DNA of 14,160 nt from Halobacteriales archaeon SW_9_67_25 (GTDB lineage Archaea > Halobacteriota > Halobacteria > Halobacteriales > Haloarculaceae). The position numbers and the translations under genes are program-made. Positions 5,496 to 12,271 of the stretch are shown here, piece by piece. The notes beneath the pieces were generated by a model. That model searched no databases. It was not told where the DNA came from and saw only the letters and a list, made by a program, of their open reading frames with translations. Within the stretch, counting starts at the first letter, position 1. Each line of letters opens with the position of its first letter. The DNA is taken from the NCBI GenBank assembly GCA_003022745.1, contig PXSU01000109.1:1-14160 (forward strand). Reading direction: 5' to 3'.

Positions 5496-7562
5496 ATGGC
5501 ACGAGACGCAATCACCGTCGCGGTTGTCGCGCTGGTGCTCGGGTCCGCAATCGGTGCCGGTGCAGTGCTGGCTGCGGTCAGTTCGGCCCCGGTCGCCACG
5601 CCAGCCGCCGAGACGCCAGACACGAGTACTGACAGAACCGGCGGCCCCGACAGCACCGACGGTTCGCGACAGGGCGAGGGGACGCTGGCTGGCGATCCGG
5701 GGTCGGTATCGGCGCTCGACACGTTCGAGAACGCGTCGGCGTACACCTCGTACGTCAGGCGCGGCAATCTCCTCGCCGACAGTCGCGGACACATCACCAG
5801 ATTCCAGGCGGCCAGGGACGACGTGGCCGTCGAGACCGACGTGGCGAGAGCCGAGACCGCGGACGCACCCGCCGGCGACGGTGGGGACGGGGGCGGAGCG
5901 GCCGTGCCCTCGCGGGTCGCTACCACGAACGTCCAGGTCGGCACGGTCGACGAACCCGACCTCGTCAAGACCGACGGTCGGCACTTCTACTACGCCCCAC
6001 ACGACCGCATCAGGGAGCCCCGACCCGTCCGGGATGGGGTGACCGCCGAGGACGCCCGCCGGGTACTCGAACGGGCCGACGCGGAGACGCACGTCATCGA
6101 CGCGAGTGACCCAGCCACACCGACTGTCGTCGCGGACATCGACACGACGGGGAAACTCCTGCGGGCCGGGGAGACGCTGGTCGTTCTCGAAGGTGACCGC
6201 GTTGCCGGCTACGACGTCAGCGACCCCGGCGACCCGACGCGGGCGTGGTCTGCGCCGCTCAACGGGTCGCTCGTGACCGCCCGCGAGCAAAACGGGACGC
6301 TGTACATCGTCACGGAGACGGCGGCCGGGCCGGGGGCCTGTCCGGTCGAACCGCTTGGCGACCACACTGTCGTCTGCGAGGACGTCTACCGCCCCGGGAC
6401 GCAGATTCCGGTCGACGCGACCTATTCGGCGCTGGCCGTCGACGCCGAGAGCGGCGAGATCAGCGATTCGGTGAGTTTCGTCGGCACTGCGCGTAACTCC
6501 GTGGTCTACGTCTCGGGGGACGCCCTCTACGTCACGTACACGACCCCGCCGAACCGCGCGGCGGTCACCGCCCAGTTCCTCGCCGAGGAGTTCGACCGGA
6601 CGCCCGACCACCTGGCCGACCGCATCGCCGAGATCCAGTCCTACGACATCACTCCCGCCTCGAAGGAACGCGAGATCCGCCGTGCGTTCGAGGGCTGGGT
6701 CGCCACGCTGCCTGCCGACGAACGCGAGACAGTCCGCGAGGAGTTCCACGAGGGACTCTCGGCGTACATCGGCGAGCGAAGGCGCAACATCGCGCGGACG
6801 GGGGTCGTCCGGGTCGGAACGGCCGACGCCGACCTGTCGGTCGAGGCGACGGCGACGGTCCCCGGCCGGCCGCTGAACCAGTTCGCGCTGGACGAACACG
6901 AGGGCACGCTGCGTATCGCCACCACGATTCCCGGACTGGGGTCGGCCGACAGCGAGAACGACCTCTACACGCTCGACAGCGAGACACTCGACCGGCGGGG
7001 TAACGTCACGGGCATGGGCGTCACCGAGCGCGTCTACTCGGTCCGGTACGTCGGAGACACTGCTTACGTGGTCACGTTCCGCCGGATCGACCCGTTCCAC
7101 GTGGTCGACCTCTCGGACCCGTCGGACCCCGAGGAAGTGGGCGAACTCGAACTCCCGGGCTTCTCGACGTACCTCCATCCCGTCGACGACGACCACGTTC
7201 TCGGTGTCGGCGAGGAGAACGGCAAGGTAAAGACCGTGCTGTTCGACGTGAGCGACCCCGCGAACCCGACGATAGCGGACTCCCGGGTTCTCGACCGGCA
7301 GTTCTCGGCCGTCGCCGGGACCCACCACGCCTTCCTGATGGACCGCAAACACGGGGTGTTCGTCCTGCCGGCGGGGACTTCGAGCGTCGTGATGGACTAC
7401 ACCGGGGGGACCCTCAAAGTGGAGACGACCGTCGAAACCGACGACCCCGCGACGCGTGCACGATACGTCGACGACCACCTCTACGTCTTCGCCGGCGAGT
7501 CGGTCGCCGTCGTCGACGAGCGAACCTGGGAGCAGACCGGCACACTCCAGTTGTCCGAGTGA
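5496..7562 (+). CDS. Secreted or membrane-anchored beta-propeller domain protein (PF09826 type)
   Basis: A 688-residue extracytoplasmic protein. Residues 5-28 (AITVAVVALVLGSAIGAGAV) form a hydrophobic signal peptide or N-terminal anchor. There is no twin arginine and no lipobox cysteine. A low-complexity Asp/Thr/Ser/Gly linker follows to about residue 65. The hallmark of the beta-propeller family PF09826 is TNVQVGTVDEPDLVKTDG at 144-161. Blades recur with the signature V.DxSDPxxP: VIDASDPATP, GYDVSDPGDP, VVDLSDPSDP and LFDVSDPANP. An acidic helical insert (about 370-435, DRTPDHLADRIAEIQ to IGERRRNIAR) interrupts the propeller. C282 and C294 may form a disulfide. No catalytic function is known for the family; a role at the cell surface is inference. 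It has its own promoter with an adjacent palindrome. Confidence 0.85.
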   Translation: MARDAITVAVVALVLGSAIGAGAVLAAVSSAPVATPAAETPDTSTDRTGGPDSTDGSRQGEGTLAGDPGSVSALDTFENASAYTSYVRRGNLLADSRGHITRFQAARDDVAVETDVARAETADAPAGDGGDGGGAAVPSRVATTNVQVGTVDEPDLVKTDGRHFYYAPHDRIREPRPVRDGVTAEDARRVLERADAETHVIDASDPATPTVVADIDTTGKLLRAGETLVVLEGDRVAGYDVSDPGDPTRAWSAPLNGSLVTAREQNGTLYIVTETAAGPGACPVEPLGDHTVVCEDVYRPGTQIPVDATYSALAVDAESGEISDSVSFVGTARNSVVYVSGDALYVTYTTPPNRAAVTAQFLAEEFDRTPDHLADRIAEIQSYDITPASKEREIRRAFEGWVATLPADERETVREEFHEGLSAYIGERRRNIARTGVVRVGTADADLSVEATATVPGRPLNQFALDEHEGTLRIATTIPGLGSADSENDLYTLDSETLDRRGNVTGMGVTERVYSVRYVGDTAYVVTFRRIDPFHVVDLSDPSDPEEVGELELPGFSTYLHPVDDDHVLGVGEENGKVKTVLFDVSDPANPTIADSRVLDRQFSAVAGTHHAFLMDRKHGVFVLPAGTSSVVMDYTGGTLKVETTVETDDPATRARYVDDHLYVFAGESVAVVDERTWEQTGTLQLSE

Positions 7563-7571
7563 TAACTCGTC

Positions 7572-7587
7572 CTCTGGGGGACCAGAG
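7572..7587 (+). terminator. Small hairpin after the beta-propeller gene
   Basis: CTCTGG (7572-7577) and CCAGAG (7582-7587) pair around a GGGA loop, 9 bases after the stop codon. No T-run follows, so a terminator role is tentative. It is directly followed by the palindrome GTAACCGTTAC (7587-7597) in the promoter region of the next gene. Confidence 0.25.
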
Positions 7588-7637
7588 TAACCGTTACATT
7601 GATAGGGAGCAGCCCCAAACTGTGGGTGTGGTAAACA

Positions 7638-7811
7638 ATGTCGATGGGTGCATACGACGAAGAGGAGCACGAACGCCGTGAACGCAAGAACAGCTCGGTC
7701 GACGCGAGCTTCGACGACGAGCGCACGGAGTACCGTGGCAGCGTCGAGTTCGAGTCCGCCGAGTCCACGGACGAGCTTCTCGACCAGTTCAGGGAGATTC
7801 AGTCGGACTGA
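7638..7811 (+). CDS. DUF5786 family small acidic protein
   Basis: A 57-residue, very acidic, soluble protein: MSMGAYDEEEHERRERKN, then SVDASFDDERTEYRGSVEFE, ending LLDQFREIQSD. I recall this as a haloarchaea-wide family (DUF5786) of unknown function, and the length and the DDERTEYRG core match. A second in-frame ATG two codons on (SMG) is possible, but the family begins MSMGAYDEEEHERRE. The gene lies 75 bases after the beta-propeller gene and its last 13 bases overlap the convergent membrane protein gene. Confidence 0.82.
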   Translation: MSMGAYDEEEHERRERKNSSVDASFDDERTEYRGSVEFESAESTDELLDQFREIQSD

Positions 7812-8500
7812 TTCTGTAGCAGTACGACAGAGAGCCCGGTGACGGCTGTCACCGCGACGACGTGTCCGACGACGGCCACCAGCAGCACCCGCTGTCCCAG
7901 CAGGAACGGGACGAAGGCTAGCTGGACGAGCCCGAAGCCAGCGGTTTCGAGGTCGACCCGGCGGAGCCTCCGTCGGGTGTCCGCGTCGAACCGGAAGCGG
8001 GCAGAGCGCCACAGCGCGGCCACGCTCGCCCACCAGCCCGTACCGATGCGGTAGCAGACGTCCCAGAGCACGAGCAGCGTGAGGTAGACGACGAGGACTG
8101 GCGGGTCCGGCCCGAACAGCGACTCGACCAGGGTGGGGCTGGCGACCCGGGCGTCCCAGACGAACAGGTGGGTCACGAGCGCGACGAACGCAAGCACCGC
8201 GAGCACGACCTCGATGCTCGAAGAGAAGAGCAGCCGGCGGTAGGCGTCGGGGACGTCCTCGCCCCGCGCGAGCCGGGCGATGCGCAACATCTCCGCGCTC
8301 CCCACGGTTGCGACGGCGACGGCGACCGTCCCGGCGATGGCGGCCTGCGGCAGCGCGTACACCCACGCCAGCCCGAGGATGGCTACCTCGAAGCCCGCGA
8401 ACTGTAGCACGAGCGCACTCCGGGGTCCGATGGCAATCCCGGGGAGCGCGCCCACGATACTCTCGTAGACCCAGGTCTCCCCGTACTCTGGGCGGGCCAT
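7799..8500 (-). CDS. Multi-pass membrane protein of unknown function
   Basis: A 233-residue integral membrane protein with about six hydrophobic segments: SALVLQFAGFEVAILGLAWV, AAIAGTVAVAVATVG, SIEVVLAVLAFVALVTHLFV, PPVLVVYLTLLVLWDVCY, FGLVQLAFVPFLLG and VLLVAVVGHVVAVTAVTGL. The second and third are separated by a charged loop (EMLRIARLARGEDVPDAYRR), and a basic loop (RSARFRFDADTRRRLRRVD) precedes the fifth. I do not assign a family with certainty. The ATG at 8500 overlaps the TGA of the NAD(P)H-binding gene by one base (TGATG); a GTG at 8503 is the alternative start. The tight coupling implies a shared transcript and perhaps a shared role. Confidence 0.75.
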   Translation of the reverse strand: MARPEYGETWVYESIVGALPGIAIGPRSALVLQFAGFEVAILGLAWVYALPQAAIAGTVAVAVATVGSAEMLRIARLARGEDVPDAYRRLLFSSSIEVVLAVLAFVALVTHLFVWDARVASPTLVESLFGPDPPVLVVYLTLLVLWDVCYRIGTGWWASVAALWRSARFRFDADTRRRLRRVDLETAGFGLVQLAFVPFLLGQRVLLVAVVGHVVAVTAVTGLSVVLLQNQSD

Positions 8501-9444
8501 CACCCCTCACCTCGTGCCCGGGCGACGATTCGGGGCGGGTCGCGCTGGGTGCTCCCGCGGCGCTCGGCCATCGCTCGCCCGACGGCGTCGTCGAAGGAGA
8601 TCCGCTCGAAGGGCAGGTACTCGCGGACGCTGTCGTCCCCGACGACGACGGCGTTCCGGAGGCCGTCGATGAGCGGCCGGGCCACCCGCCAGTCGACGTC
8701 GGTCATCAGCCCGACCCAGTAACTCGAGAGCCGCGGGGTCAGGACCGGCACCGGGAGAACGACGGGACGTCGACGCCCCATCAGGACGGCGGTTCGCCGC
8801 ATCAGGTCGGCGTAGGTCAACACGTCCGGGCCGCCGATCTCGTGGGTGTCGCCCGCCGTCTCGGGGTGGTCGAGGACGCCACACAGGTACGCGAGCACGT
8901 CGTCGATGGCGATTGGCTGACACTCGTTTTGGACCCACTTCGGGGTCACCATCACCGGCAGTCGCGAGGCGAGCTGGCGGACCATCGCGAAGCTGGCGCT
9001 ACCATCCCCGACGATGATGGCTGCCCGAAGCGTAGTGAGGTCGTAGTCGGCCTGCCCGAGCACGTCCTCGACTTCTCGCCGGGACTGGAGGTGTGCCGAG
9101 AGGTCCTCGCCCTCCTCGCCGAGGCCGCCGAGATAGACGACGCGGTCGAGTCCCGCGCCGTCGGCCGCGACCTGGAAGTTGCGCGCGGCCCGGCGGTCGC
9201 GCTCCTCGAAGTCCGCACCGGCCTGCATCGAGTGCACGAGGTAGTACGCGGCGTCAGCGCCCCCAAGGGAGGCGTCGAAGCTCCCCGGCTCGAGGAGGTC
9301 GCCGCTGAAGGCCTCGACACCCTCGGGTGGGTCGTAGCTGTCGGGATCGCGGACGAGCGCCCGGACGTCGTGACCGGCGGCCAGCAAGACGGGAACCAGG
9401 CGGGAGCCGACGAATCCGGTCGCACCGGTGACCAGCACACGCAT
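8500..9444 (-). CDS. NAD(P)H-binding protein, atypical SDR (NDUFA9-like)
   Basis: A 314-residue Rossmann-fold protein that opens with MRVLVTGATGFVGSRLVP, whose TGATGFVG (6-13) is the NAD(P)-binding loop of extended/atypical SDRs. AAYYLVHSM near residue 85 and the segment VVYLGGLGEEG are typical of the group related to the complex I accessory subunit NDUFA9. In that group the Tyr-x3-Lys catalytic pair is usually absent, and I see no clear YxxxK, so it may bind a cofactor or act on a lipid or quinone rather than work as a classical dehydrogenase. It is the first gene of a pair with the membrane protein (TGATG junction). The start ATG 9444 is followed directly by the first beta strand, so no longer N-terminus is expected. 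Confidence 0.85.
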   Translation of the reverse strand: MRVLVTGATGFVGSRLVPVLLAAGHDVRALVRDPDSYDPPEGVEAFSGDLLEPGSFDASLGGADAAYYLVHSMQAGADFEERDRRAARNFQVAADGAGLDRVVYLGGLGEEGEDLSAHLQSRREVEDVLGQADYDLTTLRAAIIVGDGSASFAMVRQLASRLPVMVTPKWVQNECQPIAIDDVLAYLCGVLDHPETAGDTHEIGGPDVLTYADLMRRTAVLMGRRRPVVLPVPVLTPRLSSYWVGLMTDVDWRVARPLIDGLRNAVVVGDDSVREYLPFERISFDDAVGRAMAERRGSTQRDPPRIVARARGEG

Positions 9445-9514
9445 ACCGTTTCTAAGGGCGCCGGCGACTTATCGCTGTGGGAGGTCGAGGACCCGACACG
9501 GGCGGAACCGGCGC

Positions 9515-9530
9515 GTCACCGGTCGGTGAC
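9515..9530 (-). terminator. Hairpin at the end of the small Cys-rich gene
   Basis: GTCACC (9515-9520) and GGTGAC (9525-9530) pair around a GGTC loop. The stem spans the last codons and stop codon of the minus-strand gene ending at 9516. It might mark a 3' end, but it could also simply be coding sequence. Confidence 0.2.
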
Positions 9531-9725
9531 GCCGAAGCAGTCGGCCCGACAGCACGGCTCGTACCCCCGGGCTTCGGCCTGTAGCAGCGGGAGTTCCTCG
9601 GTCTCACCGAGTTCGGTCGGACAGCCGGCGTCACGCCAGGGGAGGTGACTCTGGCGGTGGTACTTCGACCCGCTCCCGTTGACAACGACGGTTTTGCTTG
9701 GCGGGATGTCGACGACGGCGTCCAT
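9516..9725 (-). CDS. Small cysteine-containing protein, possibly zinc-binding
   Basis: A 69-residue protein with C35, C58, C59 and C63 (CPTE ... YEPCCRADCFG), which could coordinate zinc. The N-terminal part contains VVVNGSGSKYHRQS, a motif I associate with small haloarchaeal proteins in which an HVNGSG-like sequence precedes a cysteine pair; this is recollection, not a database match. The start is ATG 9725. CTTTTGCCGG on the minus strand lies 24-33 bases upstream, in mirror image to a similar element ahead of the divergent gene at 9833. Function unknown. Confidence 0.6.
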   Translation of the reverse strand: MDAVVDIPPSKTVVVNGSGSKYHRQSHLPWRDAGCPTELGETEELPLLQAEARGYEPCCRADCFGVTDR

Positions 9726-9748
9726 CTGATGGCTGTTCTACGTGTTCC

Positions 9749-9813
9749 CCGGCAAAAGGTTCGGGGCTCCTGACCGGCCCGGGCGCACGCACCCACGGAA
9801 AGTGCTTTGCCGG
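9749..9813. promoter_or_regulatory. Divergent promoter region with mirrored TTTGCCGG elements
   Basis: CCGGCAAA at 9749-9756 and its exact inverse TTTGCCGG at 9806-9813 lie 24-31 bases and 20-27 bases ahead of the start codons of the minus-strand gene (9725) and plus-strand gene (9833) respectively. The position fits core promoter elements or a shared operator. An eight-base match alone is weak. Confidence 0.3.
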
Positions 9814-9832
9814 TCGGGTCCCCAGGCCGGGT

Positions 9833-10036
9833 ATGGCGCGCCAGCCCTGTGACGGCTGCGGGACGCCGGTGTCGATTGCCGGCGGCATCGCCAACCTCTG
9901 GACGCTAGAGAAGGAGACGACGGGGGGAATCGACCTCGAACTGGCCGACGGTACGGAGCATTTCCTGTGTTTCGAGTGTATCGACCGCCTCCCCGACGAC
10001 CGCGAGGTGACCGGCGAGGACGTCGCGGGCCTCTAG
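9833..10036 (+). CDS. Small zinc-finger-like protein (haloarchaeal, function unknown)
   Basis: A 67-residue soluble protein with two CxxC pairs: CDGCG near the N-terminus (C6, C9) and CFECI about 40 residues later, the layout of a small zinc ribbon. The middle (SIAGGIANLWTLEKE, then LELADGTEHFLCFECI) matches a small conserved haloarchaeal family that I believe is DUF7561, though the number is not certain. The frame is open upstream of ATG 9833, but the extension is arginine and glycine rich and crosses the promoter. The final TAG shares a CTAG with the stop codon of the convergent 28-residue gene. Confidence 0.72.
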   Translation: MARQPCDGCGTPVSIAGGIANLWTLEKETTGGIDLELADGTEHFLCFECIDRLPDDREVTGEDVAGL

Positions 10037-10119
10037 ATGAGCGTGGCGGCGCCGTAGGCGATCGACGACCCGATCATCAGCAGGACGAAGACGATCGCGA
10101 TGATCTGCTGTCGATCCAT
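10033..10119 (-). CDS. Tiny single-pass membrane protein, 28 residues
   Basis: The minus strand from ATG 10119 encodes MDRQQIIAIVFVLLMIGSSI followed by AYGAATLI and TAG. Two charged residues at the start are followed by one hydrophobic helix that fills the rest, a design seen in tiny haloarchaeal membrane proteins. A TATA-like GGCCTAATTG (10141-10150) lies 22-31 bases upstream, right for a leaderless transcript, and third positions are G/C-rich. The stop codon overlaps the convergent gene's stop in a shared CTAG. It is easily missed by gene callers because of its length. Function unknown. Confidence 0.6.
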   Translation of the reverse strand: MDRQQIIAIVFVLLMIGSSIAYGAATLI

Positions 10120-10140
10120 ATCCCGACCTACGCGGGCGGA

Positions 10141-10150
10141 CAATTAGGCC
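10141..10150 (-). promoter_or_regulatory. TATA-like element of the 28-residue gene
   Basis: GGCCTAATTG on the minus strand, 22-31 bases ahead of ATG 10119. It lies between the end of the methyltransferase remnant and the tiny gene. Confidence 0.4.
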
Positions 10151-10174
10151 TTTGGGCTCGTACTGTCGGTTATT

Positions 10175-10366
10175 ACCCTCCTGGCGGACCACCTCCCTGA
10201 CCGCCGTCTCTACCGGGTGGTCGGTCACGGGGATGGCGACGGCACCCTCACCGCACTCGTAGACGGAGCGGTCGTCGTCGTAGACACCCTCCGCGCGCAA
10301 CGAGCCGATGGCCGCCTGGGCGCGGGGTTTCTCGACGACGGCCGCGAGTCGCTCCCGGCCGGTCAT
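10175..10366 (-). pseudogene. 5' remnant of a Trm5/Taw2-like SAM-dependent methyltransferase gene
   Basis: The frame starts at ATG 10366, overlapping the nmd3 stop codon by four bases (ATGA). Its first ~64 residues look like a genuine N-terminal domain: RERLAAVVEKPRAQAAIGSL, then RAEGVYDDDRSV, AIPVTD and ETAVREVVRQE. This is the start of the class I methyltransferase family (Trm5/Taw2 type, tRNA G37/wyosine pathway) that I recall downstream of nmd3 in haloarchaea. Full members have roughly 300 or more residues, including the SAM-binding domain. Here the similarity stops near residue 64, and the frame runs on as arginine-rich antisense sequence (PRRSGYGSTADHRD) through the tiny membrane gene and into the gene at 9833. 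No SAM motif follows. A deletion joined the 5' end to the promoter region of the tiny gene. The fragment cannot be catalytic. Confidence 0.65.
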
Positions 10367-11469
10367 CCGGGCCCCTCCTCGGGGAGGACGTACAGACCCG
10401 CACGGCTCTTCAGGACCGGTACTTCGGCAGCGTCGGGGTCGAGGTACGCGGGCCGGGCGACCGTCCGTGCCTCGTAGGTCTCCGGGTCGAGCACCTGGAC
10501 AGCGTGGTCGTCCTCGACGGCGACGAGGGTCGTCTGCCGTGCGTCCCCGTAGAAGCCCAGGCTGTCCGCCTCGGGTGCGTCCTCGCCGAGTGGGGCCCGG
10601 TAGGGCTCGCCCGAGCGTACCCGCGTTCCCGTGAGGCTGCCACTGAGGCTCCGGACGAGCACCGGCCCGTCGCCGTCCCCGGGGTCGATGACCTCGCCCG
10701 GCCGGTACGGCGGCAGGCGGACGGCGTAGGTCACGCGGTAGACCTCGTTGCCGTCGCCGTCCTCGGTGACGAGCGTCTCCGACTCCGAGACCGTGCCCCC
10801 GAGTTCGGTCGCGATCTGTCGGGCTACCTGGTCCCCGAGTTTGGTCGTCGAGAGTTTGAGGTCGAGCCCCTCCGGGCGGTCGGAGACCTCCGAGACGAAG
10901 GCGTCGCGGTCGCCGTCCGCCTCCAGGTCCGCGACAACCTCCCGTGCGATGGCCTCGGCGCGTGACCGCTCCGCGTCGGCGGGCCGGCGGTCACGGCCGC
11001 GCACCTGGACGACGCTGGCGTAGGCGCCCCCCGCGATGCGCCCACACCGATCACAGGTCCCGCGGCCGATCTTCACCGGGACGGTCGCCTCCTCGGTGAC
11101 CGGCGTGCCCCGCAACACTCCCGAGAAGGTACAGTGCATCCGGACGGTGGTCTCGTCGACCTGTTCCGGTTTGACATGCCAGGAGACACTCGCCGCGTCG
11201 ACGTGGACGCCCAGCGCCGCCGTGGTCTCCTCGATGGCGACGTCGGTGTAGTCCTCGGCGCCGACGTCGGCCCACCGGTTGCCCCGCTGGATCGCACCGC
11301 ACTGGCGACAGACACGCACCTCGACGCGGTCGGGCGCGTCCACGAGGTCGTAGGCCGCGAGGTAGCACTCGTTACAGAGCCCGCTGTCGGGTCCCCCGGG
11401 CGCCGGCAGCGACCCCGGGCGCTCGATGGGGTCCCCACAGCGCGGGCAGAACTCCCCTGACCTGCTCAT
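10363..11469 (-). CDS. nmd3: NMD3-family ribosomal protein (archaeal NMD3)
   Basis: Archaeal homologue of the eukaryotic 60S export adaptor NMD3. It binds the large ribosomal subunit, but its archaeal role is not settled. The 368-residue protein begins with a double zinc region: C8/C11 with C32/C35 (CPRCGD, CNEC) and C54/C57 with C139/C142 (CRQCG, CDRCGR). Then come the conserved IAREVVADLEADGDRDAFVS helix, KLSTTKLGDQVARQIA, and the segment ETLVTEDGDGNEVYRVTYAV. A C-terminal domain with PGEVIDPGDGDGPVLVRS and VQVLDPETYEARTVARP ends at VLPEEGPG, as in other haloarchaeal NMD3s that I know. The start is ATG 11469, with TATA-like GCTTAAACC 25-33 bases upstream. The ATGA at its 3' end couples it to the methyltransferase remnant. 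Confidence 0.93.
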   Translation of the reverse strand: MSRSGEFCPRCGDPIERPGSLPAPGGPDSGLCNECYLAAYDLVDAPDRVEVRVCRQCGAIQRGNRWADVGAEDYTDVAIEETTAALGVHVDAASVSWHVKPEQVDETTVRMHCTFSGVLRGTPVTEEATVPVKIGRGTCDRCGRIAGGAYASVVQVRGRDRRPADAERSRAEAIAREVVADLEADGDRDAFVSEVSDRPEGLDLKLSTTKLGDQVARQIATELGGTVSESETLVTEDGDGNEVYRVTYAVRLPPYRPGEVIDPGDGDGPVLVRSLSGSLTGTRVRSGEPYRAPLGEDAPEADSLGFYGDARQTTLVAVEDDHAVQVLDPETYEARTVARPAYLDPDAAEVPVLKSRAGLYVLPEEGPG

Positions 11470-11492
11470 CGGGTCAAGGTACGCCGCTGGCC

Positions 11493-11502
11493 GGTTTAAG
11501 CG
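11493..11502 (-). promoter_or_regulatory. TATA box of nmd3
   Basis: On the minus strand CGCTTAAACC, 24-33 bases ahead of ATG 11469, the only AT-rich element in the 85-base divergent region. It fits a leaderless nmd3 transcript. Confidence 0.45.
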
Positions 11503-11554
11503 ACACGTTCCCGCCGGGCGGTGGACTGATACCCGGGGCCGTCCAATCAGCGGT

Positions 11555-12211
11555 ATGGCGATCCGGGCGGTCGTGTTCGACCTGGACTACACGCTCGCGG
11601 TGCCCGAGCGCGACAGGCAAACCCTCCTCGACGAGGCGACCGACGCGGCCGGCACCCGCTCTATCGACCGCCAGGAGTACCTCGAGGCCCACGGCGCTGA
11701 CCTCGCTAGCGAGACGCGGGCCCCCATTTTCGACGCACTCATCGAGGAGAGCGATCCGGTAGAACTCGCGAGTGCATACCGCCGGGTCGTCGAGGATACC
11801 CTGGTCCCGGTCGCGGGCGTCGAGTCGCTGCTGGGCGACCTCCGCGAGTCGTACGGGGTCGGCCTCCTGACCGACGGCCCTACCCGCGCCCAGTGGGGAA
11901 AACTGAAGACGCTGGGCTGGACAGACAGCTTCGATGCCGTCGTCGTCACGGGCGCGCTGCCGGCCGGCAAGCCCGACCCGCGGGCCTTCGAGGAGATTCT
12001 CGACGCACTCGGGGTCGGGCCCCGGGAGACGGTCCTCGTCGGTGATCACCCGGAGGCGGACGTCCGCGGCGCGGCCACGGCCGGAATGGTCGCCGTGCAG
12101 GTCCTCGACGGCCGCCACGGCCGCGTCCCGGAGGCTGACGCCGCCGTCGACCGCGAGACGCTGGCCGGAGACCTGCGGGAGTTCCTGCTCCAGCAGGCGT
12201 CGCTGTCCTAA
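11555..12211 (+). CDS. HAD-superfamily hydrolase (phosphatase-like)
   Basis: A 218-residue cytosolic hydrolase, most likely a phosphatase. All four HAD motifs are present: motif I FDLDYTLA with nucleophile D9 and acid D11, motif II LLTDGPT with T106, motif III K139 in PAGKPDPRAF, and motif IV GDHPEADVRGA with D164 and D169. An alpha-helical cap (about 20-90, TLLDEATDAAGTRSIDRQEY onward) follows motif I, as in the phosphoglycolate phosphatase/HAD-IA group. The substrate cannot be read from sequence. The frame is open upstream, but motif I sits right after ATG 11555, so this start is firm. It is divergent from nmd3, and the next gene follows 60 bases downstream with its own TATA box. Confidence 0.87.
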   Translation: MAIRAVVFDLDYTLAVPERDRQTLLDEATDAAGTRSIDRQEYLEAHGADLASETRAPIFDALIEESDPVELASAYRRVVEDTLVPVAGVESLLGDLRESYGVGLLTDGPTRAQWGKLKTLGWTDSFDAVVVTGALPAGKPDPRAFEEILDALGVGPRETVLVGDHPEADVRGAATAGMVAVQVLDGRHGRVPEADAAVDRETLAGDLREFLLQQASLS

Positions 12212-12235
12212 TCCCCCCGTTCAGGGAACACACCT

Positions 12236-12247
12236 CAATACTAATAG
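12236..12247 (+). promoter_or_regulatory. TATA-like element of the amphi-Trp/DUF1508 gene
   Basis: CAATACTAATAG, 25-36 bases ahead of ATG 12272, preceded by CACCT. It implies a leaderless or very short-leader transcript separate from the HAD gene. Confidence 0.45.
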
Positions 12248-12271
12248 GTCGCGGTCACATCTCCCACGTGC

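Noticed and set aside
5379..8510. Very long open frame (1043 codons) on the minus strand
   Set aside because: It is arginine/glycine/valine-rich antisense reading of the beta-propeller gene and passes through DUF5786 and the membrane protein gene in the wrong frame. High GC leaves few stop codons there.
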